Under the pieces are notes generated by a model that worked only from the letters and a program-made list of their open reading frames with translations, was not told where the DNA came from and did not search any database. DNA of 64,000 nt from Kribbella kalugense (GTDB lineage Bacteria > Actinomycetota > Actinomycetes > Propionibacteriales > Kribbellaceae). How positions within the stretch are numbered: position 1 is the stretch's first letter; each line of letters starts with the position of its first letter. The DNA lies in assembly GCF_004365875.1 (NCBI RefSeq), contig NZ_SODF01000001.1:1674001-1738000 (forward strand). The letters are read 5' to 3'. This document shows, in pieces, positions 24,567 through 34,618 of this stretch. The translations under genes were made by a program, and so were the position numbers.

Positions 24567-25238
24567 TCAGTCGGTCCAGGTCAGGACGTAGGCGACGGCG
24601 CCGAAGCTGACTCGGTCGCCGGGCCGGACGCGAGCGGTGGTGGTGATGCGGAGATCGTTGACGCAGGTGCCGTTCATCGAGCCGAGGTCGCGGACCATCC
24701 AGCCGTCGTCGACGTGCCGGAGTTCGGCGTGGAAGCGGGACACGGAGACGTCGGCCAGTCGGAGGGTCGCACCGGGACCACGGCCGATCCGCACGGTCGA
24801 CGTACCGGGTGCGGGTAGGGCGAGCGCGGGAAGCGGTACGGCGGTTGGCTGCCGGACGAACGAGAAGCGCGGAAGCGCGTCCAGCCAGGAGGCGACCACG
24901 CCAACCGGGTCGAACCGCGGGGCGCGGCGGGCGACCTGTGCGGGCCGGGGCTGATGCGCTCCGGTACGGGCGTTCGGGGACGCCGAGCTTTCGACCTTCA
25001 GGCGTGGCAGGCGTCCGCGTAGGTTGCGGGTCCAGCCCTGGCGAGGTTCGCTCCGCGGGAGGTCGCGGATCGCGTCGGCGAGTTCGCCGCGGCTCTGGGC
25101 GCGAAGGACGAAGTTCATCCGCCGGATGAAGGTGTCGTGCGACAACCGGCCCGACCCGGCGCCGTCCCGCAGTACGGCGAGGGCACGGTCCCGCTCCGCG
25201 TCCGACGGACGCGTCCCCTCCACCGGCACCGACGTCAT
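24567..25238 (-). CDS. DUF1707-FHA domain protein
   Basis: The 223-aa product joins an N-terminal DUF1707 domain (about 10-62: RPSDAERDRALAVLRDGAGSG and LSHDTFIRRM) to a proline-rich linker and a C-terminal FHA domain (about 143-220). In the FHA part, RIGRGPGATLRLADVSVSRFHAEL and GSMNGTCVN carry the phosphothreonine-binding Arg, Ser and Asn. It should read Ser/Thr kinase phosphorylation; no kinase gene is nearby. It is divergent from the DNA ligase gene. Confidence 0.88.
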   Translation of the reverse strand: MTSVPVEGTRPSDAERDRALAVLRDGAGSGRLSHDTFIRRMNFVLRAQSRGELADAIRDLPRSEPRQGWTRNLRGRLPRLKVESSASPNARTGAHQPRPAQVARRAPRFDPVGVVASWLDALPRFSFVRQPTAVPLPALALPAPGTSTVRIGRGPGATLRLADVSVSRFHAELRHVDDGWMVRDLGSMNGTCVNDLRITTTARVRPGDRVSFGAVAYVLTWTD

Positions 25239-25272
25239 AAGGGCATTGTCCGTGGCGTGCCGGTTCACTGTC

Positions 25273-25292
25273 CACCAGAGGTGTTTCTGGTG
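25273..25292. promoter_or_regulatory. Dyad in the divergent FHA/ligase promoter region
   Basis: CACCAGA (25273-25279) and TCTGGTG (25286-25292) form a perfect 7-bp inverted repeat with a 6-base centre, in the 84-bp region between two divergent genes. It may be a regulator site or a hairpin; nothing further supports either. Confidence 0.3.
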
Positions 25293-25322
25293 ACTGTCGG
25301 TGGGGTGGGACAGAATGCAGGG

Positions 25323-26399
25323 ATGCGACTGCCTGTGATGCCGCCGGTGAAACCGATGCTTGCCAAGCCGGTCAAGGAGATTCCGCGCGGTGAGTTGAGC
25401 TACGAGCCCAAGTGGGACGGGTTCCGGTCGATCATCTTCCGGGACGGGGACGAGGTGGAGATCGGCAGCCGGAACGAGAAGCCGATGACCCGGTACTTCC
25501 CCGAGCTGGTCGAGGCGATCAAGGCGAATCTGCCGGAGCGGTGCGCGATCGACGGCGAGATCATCGTGATCGGCGAGTCCGGCGACCGGCTCGACTTCGA
25601 GGTCCTGCAGCAGCGGATCCACCCGGCCGCGAGTCGGGTGAACATGCTGTCGGAGAAGACCCCGGCCCGGTTCGTCGCGTTCGATCTGCTCGCGCTCGCT
25701 GACGACGACTACACCGAGCGCCCGTTCAGCGAACGTCGTACGGCGTTGCTCGACGCGCTCGCAGGTGTGAAGGCGCCGATCCACGTCACGCCCGCGACCG
25801 CCGATCCGGACACCGCCGCGCAGTGGTTCGAGCAGTTCGAGGGCGCCGGTCTGGACGGGTTGATCGCGAAGCCGCTGGACGGGCTGTATGTGCCGGACAA
25901 GCGGGTGATGTTCAAGATCAAGCCGGAGCGTACGGCGGACTGCGTGGTCGCCGGCTACCGCCTGCACAAGAGCGGCCCGGACCGGATCGGCTCGCTGCTG
26001 CTCGGGCTGTACAACCACGACGGCACACTGGCCAGCGTCGGCGTGATCGGCGCGTTCCCGATGGAGCGCCGCAAGGAGCTGTTCGAGGAGATGCAGCCGC
26101 TCGTCACCAGCTTCGACGAGCACCCGTGGGCGTGGGCGAAGCAGGAGGAAGGCGTCCGTACGCCGCGCAACGCCGAAGGTAGCCGTTGGCAGGCGGGCAA
26201 GGACCTGTCGTTCACACCGCTGCGGCCGGAGCGGGTCGTCGAGGTCCGGTACGACCACATGGAAGGCATCCGCTTCCGGCACACAGCGCAGTTCGTCCGC
26301 TGGCGCCCGGACCGCACGCCCGAGTCCTGCACCTACGAGCAGCTGGAGGAGCCGATCAAGTTCGACCTGGCCGACGTGCTCTCCAGCGCCCAACGCTGA
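25323..26399 (+). CDS. ligC: ATP-dependent DNA ligase, LigC type
   Basis: The 358-aa enzyme has the adenylation motif I EPKWDGFRS with the nucleotide-accepting lysine, motif III FVAFDLLAL, motif IV GLDGLIAKP and motif V MFKIKPERTADCVVAGYR. An OB-fold follows. Short stand-alone ligases of this kind (LigC) in mycobacteria serve back-up gap repair or end joining. There is no polymerase or nuclease extension as in LigD. ATG 25323 follows GCAGGG closely. Co-translation with a cis-prenyltransferase (TGATG) is odd but visible. Confidence 0.9.
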   Translation: MRLPVMPPVKPMLAKPVKEIPRGELSYEPKWDGFRSIIFRDGDEVEIGSRNEKPMTRYFPELVEAIKANLPERCAIDGEIIVIGESGDRLDFEVLQQRIHPAASRVNMLSEKTPARFVAFDLLALADDDYTERPFSERRTALLDALAGVKAPIHVTPATADPDTAAQWFEQFEGAGLDGLIAKPLDGLYVPDKRVMFKIKPERTADCVVAGYRLHKSGPDRIGSLLLGLYNHDGTLASVGVIGAFPMERRKELFEEMQPLVTSFDEHPWAWAKQEEGVRTPRNAEGSRWQAGKDLSFTPLRPERVVEVRYDHMEGIRFRHTAQFVRWRPDRTPESCTYEQLEEPIKFDLADVLSSAQR

Positions 26400-27157
26400 T
26401 GCTGTACCGCCTGTATACGCGCATCCTCCGGCGCCAGTTGGCCGGTCTGCCGATGCCGCAGCACGTCGCGATCGCGATGGACGGCAACCGCCGCTGGGCC
26501 AAGGGCGCCGGGTACGACGACGTACGCATCGGTCACCGCTTCGGTGCCGAACACCTCGAACTCTTCCTGCGCTGGTGCGCCGATGCCGGGATCAAGTGCG
26601 TCACGGCCTGGGTGGCCTCGCCAAGCAACTTGCGCAAACGCGACGCTGCCCAGGTCGACTACCTGATGAACCTGACCGAGACCGTGCTCGCGGATCATGT
26701 CCGGCGAGACCACAGGTGGCGGCTGCACGTCGCAGGCCAGTTGGATTTGTTGCCTGATTCAACGGCTCGCGCGCTGAAGGAGGCCGTGGAGGAAACTCGC
26801 GACCGCCCGGACGCGGCAGATCTGACGCTCGCGATCGCCTACAGCGGCCGGCTCGAGGTGGTCGACGCCGTCCGCGCAATCCTGGACGAGGCAGCCGACG
26901 GCGGCCGATCGCTCGAAGAGGTCGCGGACGCGCTGAGCGAGGAGGAGATCGGCCGGCATCTGTACGTGCCGGGCCTGCCAGATCCCGAACTCGTCATCCG
27001 GACCAGCGGCGAGCTGCGGATGTCGGACTTCCTGCTCTGGCAGGCAACCCGCTCGGAAATCGAGTTCTGCGACCTCTACTGGCCCGCATTCCGCGAGATA
27101 GATCTGCTTCGCGCGCTGCGAACGTACGGACAGAGGAAACTGCAACGATCTAGATGA
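26399..27157 (+). CDS. Cis-prenyltransferase (undecaprenyl/Z-farnesyl diphosphate synthase family)
   Basis: The 252-aa UppS-family enzyme carries the catalytic Asp in AIAMDGNRRWAK, then GHRFGAEHLELFLRWC, and the C-terminal signature RTSGELRMSDFLLWQ with EIEFCDLYWPAF. It condenses isopentenyl diphosphate to make cis-polyprenyl diphosphates; a main UppS is normally encoded elsewhere, so this may be a short-chain or secondary enzyme. The ATG overlaps the ligase TGA by one base. Confidence 0.9.
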   Translation: MLYRLYTRILRRQLAGLPMPQHVAIAMDGNRRWAKGAGYDDVRIGHRFGAEHLELFLRWCADAGIKCVTAWVASPSNLRKRDAAQVDYLMNLTETVLADHVRRDHRWRLHVAGQLDLLPDSTARALKEAVEETRDRPDAADLTLAIAYSGRLEVVDAVRAILDEAADGGRSLEEVADALSEEEIGRHLYVPGLPDPELVIRTSGELRMSDFLLWQATRSEIEFCDLYWPAFREIDLLRALRTYGQRKLQRSR

Positions 27158-27222
27158 ATACTTCCGGGTCGGACCGGGGCACTATGGAGGCATACCGACT
27201 GGTAAGAACCGGAGGTTGCGCG

Positions 27223-27726
27223 ATGTACGACGTCGTACTGCTCGTCGAACAGGAACTGTCCGAGCCCGACGCGAAACGCGTCGTCGAACTGCACGATGAC
27301 ATGCCAGAGCCGGTCAACTACCACGTGCTCGTTCCGTGCCACAACGCCGAGGCGGGCGTCGAAGCCTCGATCAGCGCACTCGGTACGGCGGACCTCTACG
27401 GGCCAGGCCTGGCCGGTCAGCGCGAGGATCTCGCCGAGGCCCAGAAGGCGATCGACAGCGAGGCCAAGGGCTGCACCGGACGCAGCGTGGAGCGGCTGCG
27501 CGATCTCGGTCAGCACGCCGAGGGCGGGATCTCGCACGACCGGCCGATCGACGCCCTGATCGCGACCGTCAAGCACGTCCAGGGCCAGGAAGTCATCATC
27601 CTGACCCGCCAGCACGTGGTCGCGGAGTTCTTCCACCTGGACTGGACCAACTCGGCCCGCCGGCACCTCGGCGTACCCGTGCTGCACCTGCTGGAGCAGG
27701 ACCCGCAGAAAACCGCAGCCAGCTAG
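27223..27726 (+). CDS. Uncharacterised 167-aa soluble protein
   Basis: The product begins MYDVVLLVEQELSEPDAKRV and has an alpha/beta look, with NYHVLVPCHNAEAGVEASI and EVIILTRQHVVAEFFHLDW as two strand-helix units. The layout resembles a universal-stress-like or Rossmannoid fold, but no nucleotide motif is present, so this is only a structural impression. Homologues are common in actinomycetes. GGAGG lies seven bases before ATG 27223. Its TAG is shared with the stop of the convergent small gene in the sequence CTAG. Confidence 0.7.
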   Translation: MYDVVLLVEQELSEPDAKRVVELHDDMPEPVNYHVLVPCHNAEAGVEASISALGTADLYGPGLAGQREDLAEAQKAIDSEAKGCTGRSVERLRDLGQHAEGGISHDRPIDALIATVKHVQGQEVIILTRQHVVAEFFHLDWTNSARRHLGVPVLHLLEQDPQKTAAS

Positions 27727-27899
27727 TGGGAGAGCAAGGCCGCGTAGGTGACGCCGCCGGCCAGGCTCGCGATCAGCAGTGACAGCGAGGTCCGGACGAC
27801 GCGTTCCCCGGTCTCACCGTAGTGGCGGCCGTCCTCGGAGTGGTACGCGAGCTTGAAACCCGCGTACCCCGCGGCGAGGACGAACGCCAGCTTGATCAT
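27723..27899 (-). CDS. 58-aa small membrane protein downstream of the ABC exporter
   Basis: The peptide starts MIKLAFVLAAGYAGFKLAYH, giving one membrane helix. A charged loop (SEDGRHYGETGERVVRT) and a second helix (SLSLLIASLAGGVTYAAL) follow. The ATG is two bases after the ABC exporter TGA, so it is translationally coupled and may be a small partner of the exporter. No family known to me fits. Confidence 0.6.
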   Translation of the reverse strand: MIKLAFVLAAGYAGFKLAYHSEDGRHYGETGERVVRTSLSLLIASLAGGVTYAALLSH

Positions 27900-27901
27900 G
27901 G

Positions 27902-29791
27902 TCAGACACCTGCCGCCGTACCAGATTCGGTGAATTGAGTGTGGTACAGATCAGCGTACTCGCCGGCGGCCGCGAGCAGCTGCTCGTGCGTGCCGCGCTC
28001 GACGATGTTGCCGTGGTCAACGACCAGGATCTGGTCGGCGTTCCGCACGGTCGACAGCCGGTGCGCGATCACCAGCGACGTACGCCCTTCCAGGGCCGTG
28101 TCCAGCGCCCGCTGAACGGCGACCTCCGACTCGGAGTCCAGGTGCGCCGTCGCCTCGTCCAGTACGACAATCTTCGGTGCCTTCAGCAACAACCGGGCGA
28201 TCGCGAGTCGTTGCCGCTCGCCACCGGACAGCCGGTGACCACGATCGCCGACCACCGTGTCCAGCCCGTCCGGCAAGGCTGACACCAGCGGCCAGATCTG
28301 GGCCGCGTCGAGCGCCGCGATCATCTCGACCTCGGTCGCGTCCGGCTTGGCGTACCGCAGGTTCGCCCGGATCGTGTCGTGGAACATGTGCGCGTCCTGC
28401 GTGACGTACCCGATCGTGTCGTGCAACGACTGCAGCGTCACATCCCGTACGTCGTGACCGCCGATCCGCACCGCTCCCCCGGTCACGTCGTACAGCCGGG
28501 CGACCAGGTTGGTGATCGTGGTCTTACCGGCCCCGGACGGTCCGACGAGAGCGACCATCTGACCAGGTTGTACGGCGAAGCTGATGTCCTCGAGCACCTG
28601 AGCCGAAGCCCGCTTGTCCAGTACGGCGACGGACTCGAGGCTAGCCAGTGAGACCTGCTCGGCCGTCGGGTACGCGAAAGCGACGTGCTCGAACTCAACG
28701 CTCGCGGCGCCCGCCGGGAGGTCCTCGGCATCCGGCGCATTCGTGATCATCGGCTCGAGATCGAGCACCTCGAAGACGCGCTCGAACGAGATCAGCGCGG
28801 TCATCACGTCGACGCGGATGTTGGAGAGCGCGGTCAGCGGCCCGTAGAGCCGGCCGAGCAGCGCGACGAGTGCGAGCAGGGTCCCGATCGTCAGCGTCTG
28901 ACGGACGGCCAGGTTGCCGCCCACGCCGTACACCAAGGCTGTTGCCAGCGCGGCGACCAGGGTCAGCGCGGTGAAGAAGACCCGGCCGAGCATCGCGATC
29001 CGAATGCCCAGGTCGCGGACGCGGCCGGCGCGCTCACCGAAGTCCTCGTTCTCGAGCGAGGGGTGACCGAACAGCGTCACGAGCAGCGCTCCCCCGACGC
29101 TGAACCGCTCGGTCATCGCGGTCGACATCTCCGCGTTCAGGTTCATCTGTTCACGTGTCATCGCGGCCAGCCGGCGACCCAGGACGCGGGCCGGGATCAG
29201 GAAGACCGGCAGCATCAGGATCGCGACCAAGGTCAGCTGCCAGCTCAGCGCCAGCATCGCGCCGACGACCAGGATCAGGCTGATGATGTTCGAGACCACG
29301 CCGGACAGCGTGGAAGTGAAGGCCTGCTGGGCGCCGATCACGTCGTTGTTCAGACGGGACACCAGCGCGCCAGTCTGGGTCCGGGTGAAGAAAGCGATCG
29401 GCATCCGCTGGACATGCGAGAACACCTTGGTCCGCAGGTCGAAGATGAGTCCCTCGCCGATCCGCGCCGAGAACGAACGCTGGACCAGGCCGAGCAACGC
29501 CTCGAAGACCGCAAGCAGCGCGACGACCAGGGCCAGCGCGGTCACCAGGCCGGCGTTCCCCTTCGTGATGCCGTCGTCGACGATCTTCTTGAACAGCAGC
29601 GGCGACGCGATCACCAGGACCGCCGAGACGATCACCAGCAGCATGAACGCCGTGATGTGCCAGCGGTACGGCTTGGCGAACCGGACGATCCGCCGCAACG
29701 TGCCCTTCGCCAGCTTCTTGCCGACGACGGACGCGTCCTGGCGCCGCCAGCCAACCGCGCCCATACCGCCGCGCATCATCGGTCCGGACAT
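27902..29791 (-). CDS. ABC exporter with fused membrane and ATPase domains
   Basis: The 629-aa half-transporter has six membrane helices in residues about 40-330 (for example HITAFMLLVIVSAVLVIASPLL). The nucleotide-binding domain begins near residue 370: Walker A VGPSGAGKTT, signature LSGGERQRLAIAR, Walker B KIVVLDEATAHLDS, switch His in IAHRLSTVRNAD. It acts as a homodimer or with a partner encoded elsewhere; the substrate is unknown (lipid- or drug-type exporters share this form). ATG 29791 is chosen for the GGAGGGGG upstream; a start at 29821 would add ten residues. Confidence 0.9.
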   Translation of the reverse strand: MSGPMMRGGMGAVGWRRQDASVVGKKLAKGTLRRIVRFAKPYRWHITAFMLLVIVSAVLVIASPLLFKKIVDDGITKGNAGLVTALALVVALLAVFEALLGLVQRSFSARIGEGLIFDLRTKVFSHVQRMPIAFFTRTQTGALVSRLNNDVIGAQQAFTSTLSGVVSNIISLILVVGAMLALSWQLTLVAILMLPVFLIPARVLGRRLAAMTREQMNLNAEMSTAMTERFSVGGALLVTLFGHPSLENEDFGERAGRVRDLGIRIAMLGRVFFTALTLVAALATALVYGVGGNLAVRQTLTIGTLLALVALLGRLYGPLTALSNIRVDVMTALISFERVFEVLDLEPMITNAPDAEDLPAGAASVEFEHVAFAYPTAEQVSLASLESVAVLDKRASAQVLEDISFAVQPGQMVALVGPSGAGKTTITNLVARLYDVTGGAVRIGGHDVRDVTLQSLHDTIGYVTQDAHMFHDTIRANLRYAKPDATEVEMIAALDAAQIWPLVSALPDGLDTVVGDRGHRLSGGERQRLAIARLLLKAPKIVVLDEATAHLDSESEVAVQRALDTALEGRTSLVIAHRLSTVRNADQILVVDHGNIVERGTHEQLLAAAGEYADLYHTQFTESGTAAGV

Positions 29792-29848
29792 TCCGGCCCC
29801 CTCCCTGTCGTGAACCTTCATAACACTCGAGGTCGTCGCCCGCTTCCC

Positions 29849-29908
29849 GCAACTCTTGGTTGCGCGTCGACCGGATCCGGTCTAGAGTCATCTGCAACCA
29901 AAGGTTGC
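29849..29908. promoter_or_regulatory. Twin ArsR-type operators before the SRPBCC-ArsR-SRPBCC operon
   Basis: Two 15-bp dyads, GCAACTCTTGGTTGC (29849-29863) and GCAACCAAAGGTTGC (29894-29908), share arms GCAAC/GTTGC and flank a plausible -10 (TAGAGT, about 29882). The second ends 15 bases before the first gene. Control by the ArsR protein of this operon is likely. The first dyad could also affect the divergent exporter gene. Confidence 0.6.
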
Positions 29909-29923
29909 GAAAGGATCAGTGTG

Positions 29924-30364
29924 ATGAGCAGGAGCATCGAGCGGGAGATTCGGGTCGAGGCCGCACCCGAGGTGGTGTACGAGGTGGTCAGCTCGCCCGA
30001 GCACCTGCGCGAATGGTGGCCCGACGACGCGGACCTCGACGCGACAGCCGGCGCGACCGGGACGATCACCTTCCGGCGCGAGGACGAGACCAAGGTCGTC
30101 GCGCTGACGGTCGTGGAGGCCGACCCGCCCCGGCGGTTCTCGTTCCGGTGGGACTACGACGGCGAGGTCGCCACGGCGAGCAACTCGCTGCTGGTCACGT
30201 TCGACCTGATCCCGTCCGACGGCGGCACGCTACTGCGGTTCGCCGAGACCGGGTACGACGAGGCCGCGAAATCGGACGAGGTCTACCACGATCACACCAG
30301 CGGCTGGAACTACTTCCTGCCCCGCCTCACGCCGTACGTCGACCGGCTGGTGCATCGGCCGTGA
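29924..30364 (+). CDS. SRPBCC (AHSA1-like) protein
   Basis: The 146-aa START/Bet v1-fold protein contains SIEREIRVEAAPEVVYEVVSS, PEHLREWWPDDADLD, RFSFRWDYDG and a C-terminal helix (YVDRLVHR). Such proteins bind hydrophobic ligands; actinomycete examples commonly sit beside ArsR regulators, as here. ATG 29924 follows AAAGGATCAG. The stop overlaps the ArsR start (GTGA). Confidence 0.88.
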   Translation: MSRSIEREIRVEAAPEVVYEVVSSPEHLREWWPDDADLDATAGATGTITFRREDETKVVALTVVEADPPRRFSFRWDYDGEVATASNSLLVTFDLIPSDGGTLLRFAETGYDEAAKSDEVYHDHTSGWNYFLPRLTPYVDRLVHRP

Positions 30365-30690
30365 TCGACGACGAGCTCTGGTCGGCGATCGGCGACCCCA
30401 CCCGGCGGCGGATGCTCGACCTGCTGCTCGCCAACGGTGGCGGTACGGCGACCAGCCTCAGCGACCAGCTGCCCGTCACCCGGCAAGCGGTCGCGAAGCA
30501 CCTCGGCGTACTCGACCGGGCCGGACTCGTGCACTCCACGCCGTCCGGTCGCGAACGTCGCTACACCGTGGACGAGTCGCAGCTCGCCCACGCGATCAGC
30601 CAGCTGTCCGACGTCACCGAAGCCTGGGACCGGCGGCTGCAGCGCATCAAGCGGATCGCCGAGACGATCCAGAAGACCCGAGACAACTGA
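30361..30690 (+). CDS. ArsR-family repressor
   Basis: The 109-aa winged-helix protein has WSAIGDPTRRRMLDLLLANG, then TSLSDQLPVTRQAVAKHLGVLDRAGLV and the wing RERRYTVD. It lacks the ELCVCDL metal motif and belongs to the non-metal ArsR group found with SRPBCC genes. It is translationally coupled to the gene before it and probably represses the operon through the twin dyads upstream. Confidence 0.9.
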   Translation: MIDDELWSAIGDPTRRRMLDLLLANGGGTATSLSDQLPVTRQAVAKHLGVLDRAGLVHSTPSGRERRYTVDESQLAHAISQLSDVTEAWDRRLQRIKRIAETIQKTRDN

Positions 30691-30701
30691 AAGGCAGACC
30701 C

Positions 30702-31145
30702 ATGAGCGACATCCTGCACCGCGTTGGCATCATCGCGTCCCCGAAGGACGTGTTCGCGGCACTCACCACGATCGACGGTCTGGCCGGCTGGTGGACCGAG
30801 GACACCGTCGGCGATCCGGACGGAGTGATCGCCTTCCGCTTCGCCACCGCCGGCGGCGACGGCTTCGACATGAAGGTCCTCGAGACCAAGCCCGGCGAAC
30901 TGGTCCGCTGGGAGGTCGTCGGCGGTCCCGAGGAGTGGATCGGCACCGAGGTCAGCTTCGCGCTCTCCCAGACCGACGAGTACACGATCGTGCTGTTCAA
31001 GCAGGAAGGCTGGCGGGAGCCGGTCGAGTTCATGTACCACTGCAGCACCAAGTGGGCCACGTTCCTGATGAGCCTCAAGCAGTACGTCGAAACCGGCAAG
31101 GGCGAGCCCGCGCCGAACGACGTACTGGTCAGCAACTGGCACTAG
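30702..31145 (+). CDS. Second SRPBCC (AHSA1-like) protein
   Basis: The 147-aa protein contains HRVGIIASPKDVFAALTTID, LAGWWTEDTVGDPDG, VRWEVVGGPEEWIGTEV and a C-terminal helix (LMSLKQYVETGKG). It shares the fold of the first SRPBCC protein but is a distinct subgroup. GAAAGGCAG lies eight bases before the ATG, 11 bases after the ArsR stop. Its TAG lies inside a CTAG shared with the convergent crotonase gene. Confidence 0.88.
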   Translation: MSDILHRVGIIASPKDVFAALTTIDGLAGWWTEDTVGDPDGVIAFRFATAGGDGFDMKVLETKPGELVRWEVVGGPEEWIGTEVSFALSQTDEYTIVLFKQEGWREPVEFMYHCSTKWATFLMSLKQYVETGKGEPAPNDVLVSNWH

Positions 31146-31912
31146 CCGAGGGCGGCGATGAGTTCCTTCAGTCGTCGGGACTGAGCCTCGCGCTCAGCCT
31201 TCAGCTGGTCTTCGTAGGTGCGGTCCGCAGCGCCGAGCAGCAATGCCTTGGTCTCGCGGATCGCACCCGGGAGTGGGCCGAGCACGGCCTCGGTCAGGTC
31301 CTTCACCGTCGCCGCCAGTTCCTCGGCGGGTACGACGATGTTCGCCAGGCCGATGTCGTGCGCCTCGGCCGCCTCCACCCAACGGGTCGTCGTACACAGC
31401 TCGAGCGCCCGCGAGTATCCGACCAACTGGACCAGCGGCTGCGTGCCGCCGAGGTCGGGAACCAGGCCGAGGGCCGGCTCGCGCATGCTGAAGCGGGCGT
31501 CCGGGGTCACGACGCGCAAGTCGCAGGCCAGCGCCAGCTGGAACCCCGCCCCGACAGCGTGCCCCTGGACCGCCGCGATGCTGATGATCTCCGGACGCCG
31601 CAGCCAGGAGAACCCGGACTGGAACGCAGCAATCAGCTCCAGCAGTTCAGGCTCTGGCTTCGCGCCCAGCGTCAGCAGCGGCTCCTGACCGTCGACGGCA
31701 GGACCCATCATCAGCCGTCGATCGAGTCCGGCCGAGAACGACGGCCCCTCCCCCGACACGACGACCACGCGGACCTCGGGCGGCAACGCCGTACCGAAGT
31801 CGGCCAGCGCGCTCCACATGGCCGGAGTCTGCGCGTTGCGCACCTCGGGCCGATCCAGCACCACCCGAGCCACCGGCCCGTCCACCGTCAACCGCAGTCC
31901 GAGATCCGTCAT
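31142..31912 (-). CDS. Enoyl-CoA hydratase/isomerase (crotonase) family protein
   Basis: The 256-aa crotonase-fold protein has the CoA-binding segment SGEGPSFSAGLDRR and the oxyanion-hole region AAVQGHAVGAGFQLALACD, followed by EPALGLVPDLGGTQ. The general-base Glu of hydratases in the last motif is replaced by Asp/Leu, so it could be an isomerase or hydrolase. Use in fatty acid or aromatic catabolism is possible. It is a single gene with no partner. Confidence 0.88.
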   Translation of the reverse strand: MTDLGLRLTVDGPVARVVLDRPEVRNAQTPAMWSALADFGTALPPEVRVVVVSGEGPSFSAGLDRRLMMGPAVDGQEPLLTLGAKPEPELLELIAAFQSGFSWLRRPEIISIAAVQGHAVGAGFQLALACDLRVVTPDARFSMREPALGLVPDLGGTQPLVQLVGYSRALELCTTTRWVEAAEAHDIGLANIVVPAEELAATVKDLTEAVLGPLPGAIRETKALLLGAADRTYEDQLKAEREAQSRRLKELIAALG

Positions 31913-31936
31913 GGACCGAACATTACTGCGGAGTAA

Positions 31937-33535
<1,599 letters not shown>

Positions 33536-33641
33536 CGGGGTGCGGGGGCGTCCTTACGCTGGGTTACTGGGCATGACTCTGGGCAGGAGGCGGTGTCGCG
33601 TCACGCCGAAATCTCCCGCCCTCAGGTCTAGTGTATGTGGC

Positions 33642-34550
33642 GTGAAATTCAACCCGGATGCGGATCTCGACACCAGTGGCGTCGAGGACACCCGCGGCAG
33701 TGGCGGCGGCGGCCGCGGCGGTGGGCTACCGACCGGGATGATCCCGGTCGGCGGCGGCATCGGCGGCATCATCCTGCTGGTCGTGATCGTGCTCCTGTCC
33801 GGCGGCCTGCCAGGCGGAGGTGGCAGCGCCGACGAACCGGTCACGCAGAACACAGCAGCCGGCAACCTCGACTCCTGCAAGAAGGGCTCGGACCTCCAGT
33901 CGAATTCCGACTGCCGGTTCGTCTTCTACCAGAACTCGATCGAGAGCTTCTGGTCGGCGGAGCTCGCCCGGCGCGGGAAGAAGTACACGCGGGCACCCAT
34001 GCGGGTCTTCGACGGCTCGGTGAACACGGGCTGCGGTCCGGCCACCAGCGCGGTCGGTCCGTTCTACTGCCCGCCGGACAAGCGGGTCTACCTGGACCTC
34101 GGGTTCTTCAAGACGCTGCAGACGGACCTGGGCGCGCGCGGCGGTGAGTTCGCCGAGGCGTACGTCGTCGCGCACGAGTACGGGCATCACATCCAGAACC
34201 TGTACGGCATCCTCGACCGGATCAAGACCCGCAACGGCCCGACCTCGGACTCGGTCCGCTCCGAACTCCAGGCCGACTGCCTGGCCGGAATCTGGACCAA
34301 CCACGCCACCACGGTCCCCGGCAAGAACGGCCAGCCGCTCATCACCGAACTCTCCGACGACGACATCGCCCGCGGCCTCGACGCCGCCGCATCTGTCGGC
34401 GACGACCGCATCCAGCAGAAGACCCAGGGCCAGGTAACCCCCGAGTCCTTCAGCCACGGCACCGCCGACCAACGAATGAAGTGGTTCAAAACCGGCATGG
34501 ACTCCGGCGACATGACCGCCTGCGACACCTGGTCCGCCAACCCCCTCTGA
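33642..34550 (+). CDS. Membrane-anchored neutral zinc metallopeptidase, YpfJ type
   Basis: The 302-aa protein has a Gly-rich N-terminus, one membrane helix (about 38-55: GGIGGIILLVVIVLLSGG) and an extracellular peptidase domain. The zinc motif is H178-E-x2-H182 in AHEYGHH, with E209 (SELQADC) as likely third ligand; cysteine pairs at 79/91 and 131/143 may form disulfides. The GTG start at 33642 has TAGTGT (33629-33634) seven bases upstream and no ribosome site, so the mRNA may be leaderless. The substrate is unknown. Confidence 0.88.
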   Translation: MKFNPDADLDTSGVEDTRGSGGGGRGGGLPTGMIPVGGGIGGIILLVVIVLLSGGLPGGGGSADEPVTQNTAAGNLDSCKKGSDLQSNSDCRFVFYQNSIESFWSAELARRGKKYTRAPMRVFDGSVNTGCGPATSAVGPFYCPPDKRVYLDLGFFKTLQTDLGARGGEFAEAYVVAHEYGHHIQNLYGILDRIKTRNGPTSDSVRSELQADCLAGIWTNHATTVPGKNGQPLITELSDDDIARGLDAAASVGDDRIQQKTQGQVTPESFSHGTADQRMKWFKTGMDSGDMTACDTWSANPL

Positions 34551-34561
34551 CCGAACGAAAA

Positions 34562-34595
34562 AACCGCCCCACACCTCAACAGGTGCGGGGCGGTT
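34562..34595. terminator. Bidirectional hairpin terminator between convergent genes
   Basis: AACCGCCCC-A-CACCT (34562-34576) pairs with AGGTG-C-GGGGCGGTT (34581-34595) around CAAC. A run of six A at 34558-34563 becomes a T-run on the minus strand, so it is a classical intrinsic terminator for the large minus-strand gene and a hairpin stop for the metallopeptidase gene. Confidence 0.85.
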
Positions 34596-34618
34596 CTGTG
34601 TCTAACAGACCGTACGAA

